In this document: piece after piece, positions 62,405 through 64,000 of the stretch
Layout: each line of letters opens with the position of its first letter
Position numbering within the stretch: position 1 is the first letter of the stretch
Source: Robertmurraya dakarensis
GTDB lineage: Bacteria; Bacillota; Bacilli; Bacillales; Cytobacillaceae
Length of the DNA: 64,000 nt
Assembly (NCBI RefSeq): GCF_900156875.1
Contig: NZ_LT707409.1
Coordinates: forward strand, 1,744,898-1,808,897
Direction of reading: 5' to 3'
The notes under the pieces: model-generated
What the model was told of the DNA's origin: nothing
What the model saw: only the letters and a program-made list of their open reading frames with translations
The model's database searches: none
Program-made: the position numbers and the translations under genes

Positions 62405-63328
62405 CTATTTCGTTTTCTTTAGATCGCTGCTCTCTAGATATTTTAAGATATGATAAATTGTTTCAATTGTGGGAACAGACATATTAAGTTCCCTGCTTTT
62501 TCTCACCACATAACCGCATAATGACTCTATTTCCATTTTTTTGCCGTTAAGCCGATCCTGGAGCATTGATGTTTGGTGATTTCGGGCTTGTTCTGCATTT
62601 GGGAAAATATTTTCCTTAAAGTAAGAGCTAAACTCATAGCCCAGCTTTTCACCCACGCTAATTACCTCAGCGCAAATCTTTTCAGCAAGAGCTCGCAAAT
62701 TTGGTTGATCTAATATATCTCCGGTGCTTGCTTCCATCGCTGCCGATAGCGGGTTAAATGTTACATTCCATATATATTTTTTCCATTTATTATATAATAT
62801 TGTCGAAGAATGTTTCGCAAAGATTCCAGAATCTTTTAAAGCTGCAGCAATTTCCTGGGCAGATTCCAATGCTGAAGATTCCAATTCACCTACGACCAGG
62901 CTAAATTCGCCATTTTGTTGAATAACACCTGGCTCCTGAACTGCAGCTTGAACATAGGTAGCACATGAAAATACTCTATTCTTGCCAAAAATATCCGCTA
63001 AAATCTCCTCATTATCTACCCCATTTTGAAGGGTTAAGATATATGTATCTTCTCTTAAGACGTTCTTAAGGTTCTTTGCCGTCTCTTCCGTATCATTCGA
63101 TTTCACGCAGATAAGCACTATATCCGAGTCACTCAACGAAGCTGGATCATCACTAAATATTCCATCCACCTTCATGATTTCTTGATCTGATTTTACAGTT
63201 AGTCCGTTTTCCCTCATCGCCTTCAAATGCTGACCTCTGGCGATAAATGTCACTTCATGTCCTGCCTTGTGAAGGACACTTCCAAAAAAAGCCCCAACCG
63301 CTCCTGCTCCCATAATCCCAATCTTCAT
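62405..63328 (-). CDS. panE: 2-dehydropantoate 2-reductase (ketopantoate reductase) family
   Basis: A 307-residue NADPH-dependent reductase acting in pantothenate and CoA synthesis. It has the N-terminal motif IGIMGAGAVGAFFGSVL, then FIARGQHL, LICVKSNDTEETA, LQNGVDNEE, and the catalytic lysine in KWKKYIWNVTFNPLSA (with the Asn-Pro). The C-terminal helical part with TSMLQDRLNGKKMEIESLCGYVV contains the conserved substrate residues. The ApbA/PanE family includes other 2-oxo acid reductases, and no panBCD neighbour is present, so pathway assignment is likely but not certain. Confidence 0.85.
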   Translation of the reverse strand: MKIGIMGAGAVGAFFGSVLHKAGHEVTFIARGQHLKAMRENGLTVKSDQEIMKVDGIFSDDPASLSDSDIVLICVKSNDTEETAKNLKNVLREDTYILTLQNGVDNEEILADIFGKNRVFSCATYVQAAVQEPGVIQQNGEFSLVVGELESSALESAQEIAAALKDSGIFAKHSSTILYNKWKKYIWNVTFNPLSAAMEASTGDILDQPNLRALAEKICAEVISVGEKLGYEFSSYFKENIFPNAEQARNHQTSMLQDRLNGKKMEIESLCGYVVRKSRELNMSVPTIETIYHILKYLESSDLKKTK

Positions 63329-63557
63329 TCCAGTTCCCCCCTGAATTAATAGTTCTTGTCTATTTATTCTCTAAGAAAAAGAGTCTAGTATAATTTCGCC
63401 AAGACAACCTTAAACTCCTTTTTCTATGGAGAGAGTTAGTCATTCATTTATTTGATTGTTCATGCATTCTGCTACAGTATACCTCTTTCTGCTGAAAGGG
63501 GCATGGGTTTATACCTTATGCCTTCTTAGCGATATAAAACTAGTTTGTTAGGAGATA
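63329..63557. other. Intergenic stretch before the tandem repeat array
   Basis: About 230 bases with no convincing gene on either strand. It contains the panE promoter and a few short hairpins without U tracts. Confidence 0.5.
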
Positions 63558-64000
63558 TTTAGGCTTTCATTCAACTCATGAAGACCTTTTCTCTAGCTCT
63601 CTAGAATGATTTCGGCTTTCATTCTTCTCATGATGACCTTTTCTCTAGCTCTCTAGAATGATTTCGGCTTTCATTCTTCTTATGAAGACCTTTTCTCTAG
63701 CTTTCTAGAATGATTTCGGCTTTCATTCTTCTCATGATGACCTTTTCTCTAGCTCTCTAGAATGATTTCGGCTTTCATTCTTCTCATGATGACCTTTCCG
63801 CTAGCTCTCTAGAATGATTTCGGCTTTCATTCTTCTCATGAAGACCTTTCCTCTAGCTCTCCAGAATAATTTCGGCTTTCATTCTTCTCATGATGACCTT
63901 TTCTCTAGCTCTCTAGAATGATTTCGGCTTTCATTCTTCTCATGATGACCTTTTCTCTAGCTCTCTAGAATGATTTCGGCTTTCATTCTTCTCATGATGA
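63558..64000. repeat. 52-bp tandem repeat array, continuing past the window
   Basis: A 52-bp unit is repeated at exactly 52-bp intervals; the GGCTTTC mark occurs at 63562, 63614, 63666, 63718, 63770, 63822, 63874, 63926 and 63978, so at least 8.5 copies lie in the window. Copies differ by a few substitutions, and the first is the most diverged. Each junction contains AGAATGA-N9-TCATTCT, a 7-bp inverted repeat (e.g. 63603-63625). The period is not a multiple of 3, and no coding frame is sustained. Confidence 0.92.

Noticed and set aside
63558..64000. CRISPR array
   Set aside because: The entire 52-bp unit is repeated with no unique spacers and no cas genes are near.

Overview
The window looks like chromosome of a low-GC, endospore-forming Bacillaceae (Bacillus sensu lato). 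Evidence is a GerA/GerB/GerC germination operon, the yndGHJ genes known from Bacillus subtilis, a preQ1-I riboswitch before queCDE, a perfect CIRCE element, AGGAGG-type ribosome binding sites with frequent TTG/GTG starts, and two SLH-domain surface proteins that imply an S-layer or an SLH-binding cell-wall polymer. I see no rRNA, tRNA, CRISPR array, prophage or transposase gene. Starts below were moved from the longest open frame wherever a ribosome binding site or gene overlap pointed elsewhere.

Layout. 0-9 kb: the 3' end of a BceB-type permease, a lipoprotein, a GH18-SLH protein, serA behind a ZTP riboswitch, a DUF3891 gene, an SLH protein and a V4R protein. 9-18 kb: a GGDEF-EAL protein, a nucleoside hydrolase, an HNH nuclease, a molybdopterin oxidoreductase/CocE hydrolase pair, a nitroreductase and a lone ECF sigma factor. 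18-25 kb: a GntR-ABC ATPase-permease (Ytr-type) operon, an integral membrane protein and a KinB-like kinase. 25-34 kb: fixABCX, a GAF/PucR regulator, a divergent TRAP solute-binding lipoprotein without its permease, and a lactate-dehydrogenase-like enzyme with a changed specificity loop. 34-45 kb: ger operon with a small two-TM candidate D subunit, a CorA transporter, yndGHJ, MscS and a second CorA behind a structured leader with upstream ORFs. 45-48 kb: a cluster of 17-bp palindromes and the queuosine precursor operon. 48-56 kb: nitronate monooxygenase, a racemase-like protein, a REP-like palindrome, mmsA plus an iron alcohol dehydrogenase, niaP, a luciferase-like oxidoreductase and a DUF3219 gene. 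56-64 kb: a TerD-zinc ribbon-TerB fusion, htpG, an NRDE protein, a chemoreceptor with an in-frame stop near its N-terminus, panE, and a 52-bp tandem repeat running off the window.

How parts work together. Much of the window is housekeeping under RNA or repressor control: ZTP riboswitch to serA (one-carbon supply), preQ1 riboswitch to queCDE, CIRCE/HrcA to htpG, a GntR repressor to its ABC transporter, and possibly CcpA to dctP. The most unusual signal is the leader of the second corA-like gene at about 43.88-44.08 kb. It has a good promoter, a TTG-started 41-codon ORF with an acidic/proline NEPEP motif, a six-codon ORF ending one base before a terminator-like hairpin, and a 13-nt segment that can pair with the hairpin's 3' arm. 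It reads like a translation-coupled Mg2+ attenuator. Next in interest are the interrupted chemoreceptor gene, the 52-bp array and the palindrome cluster.
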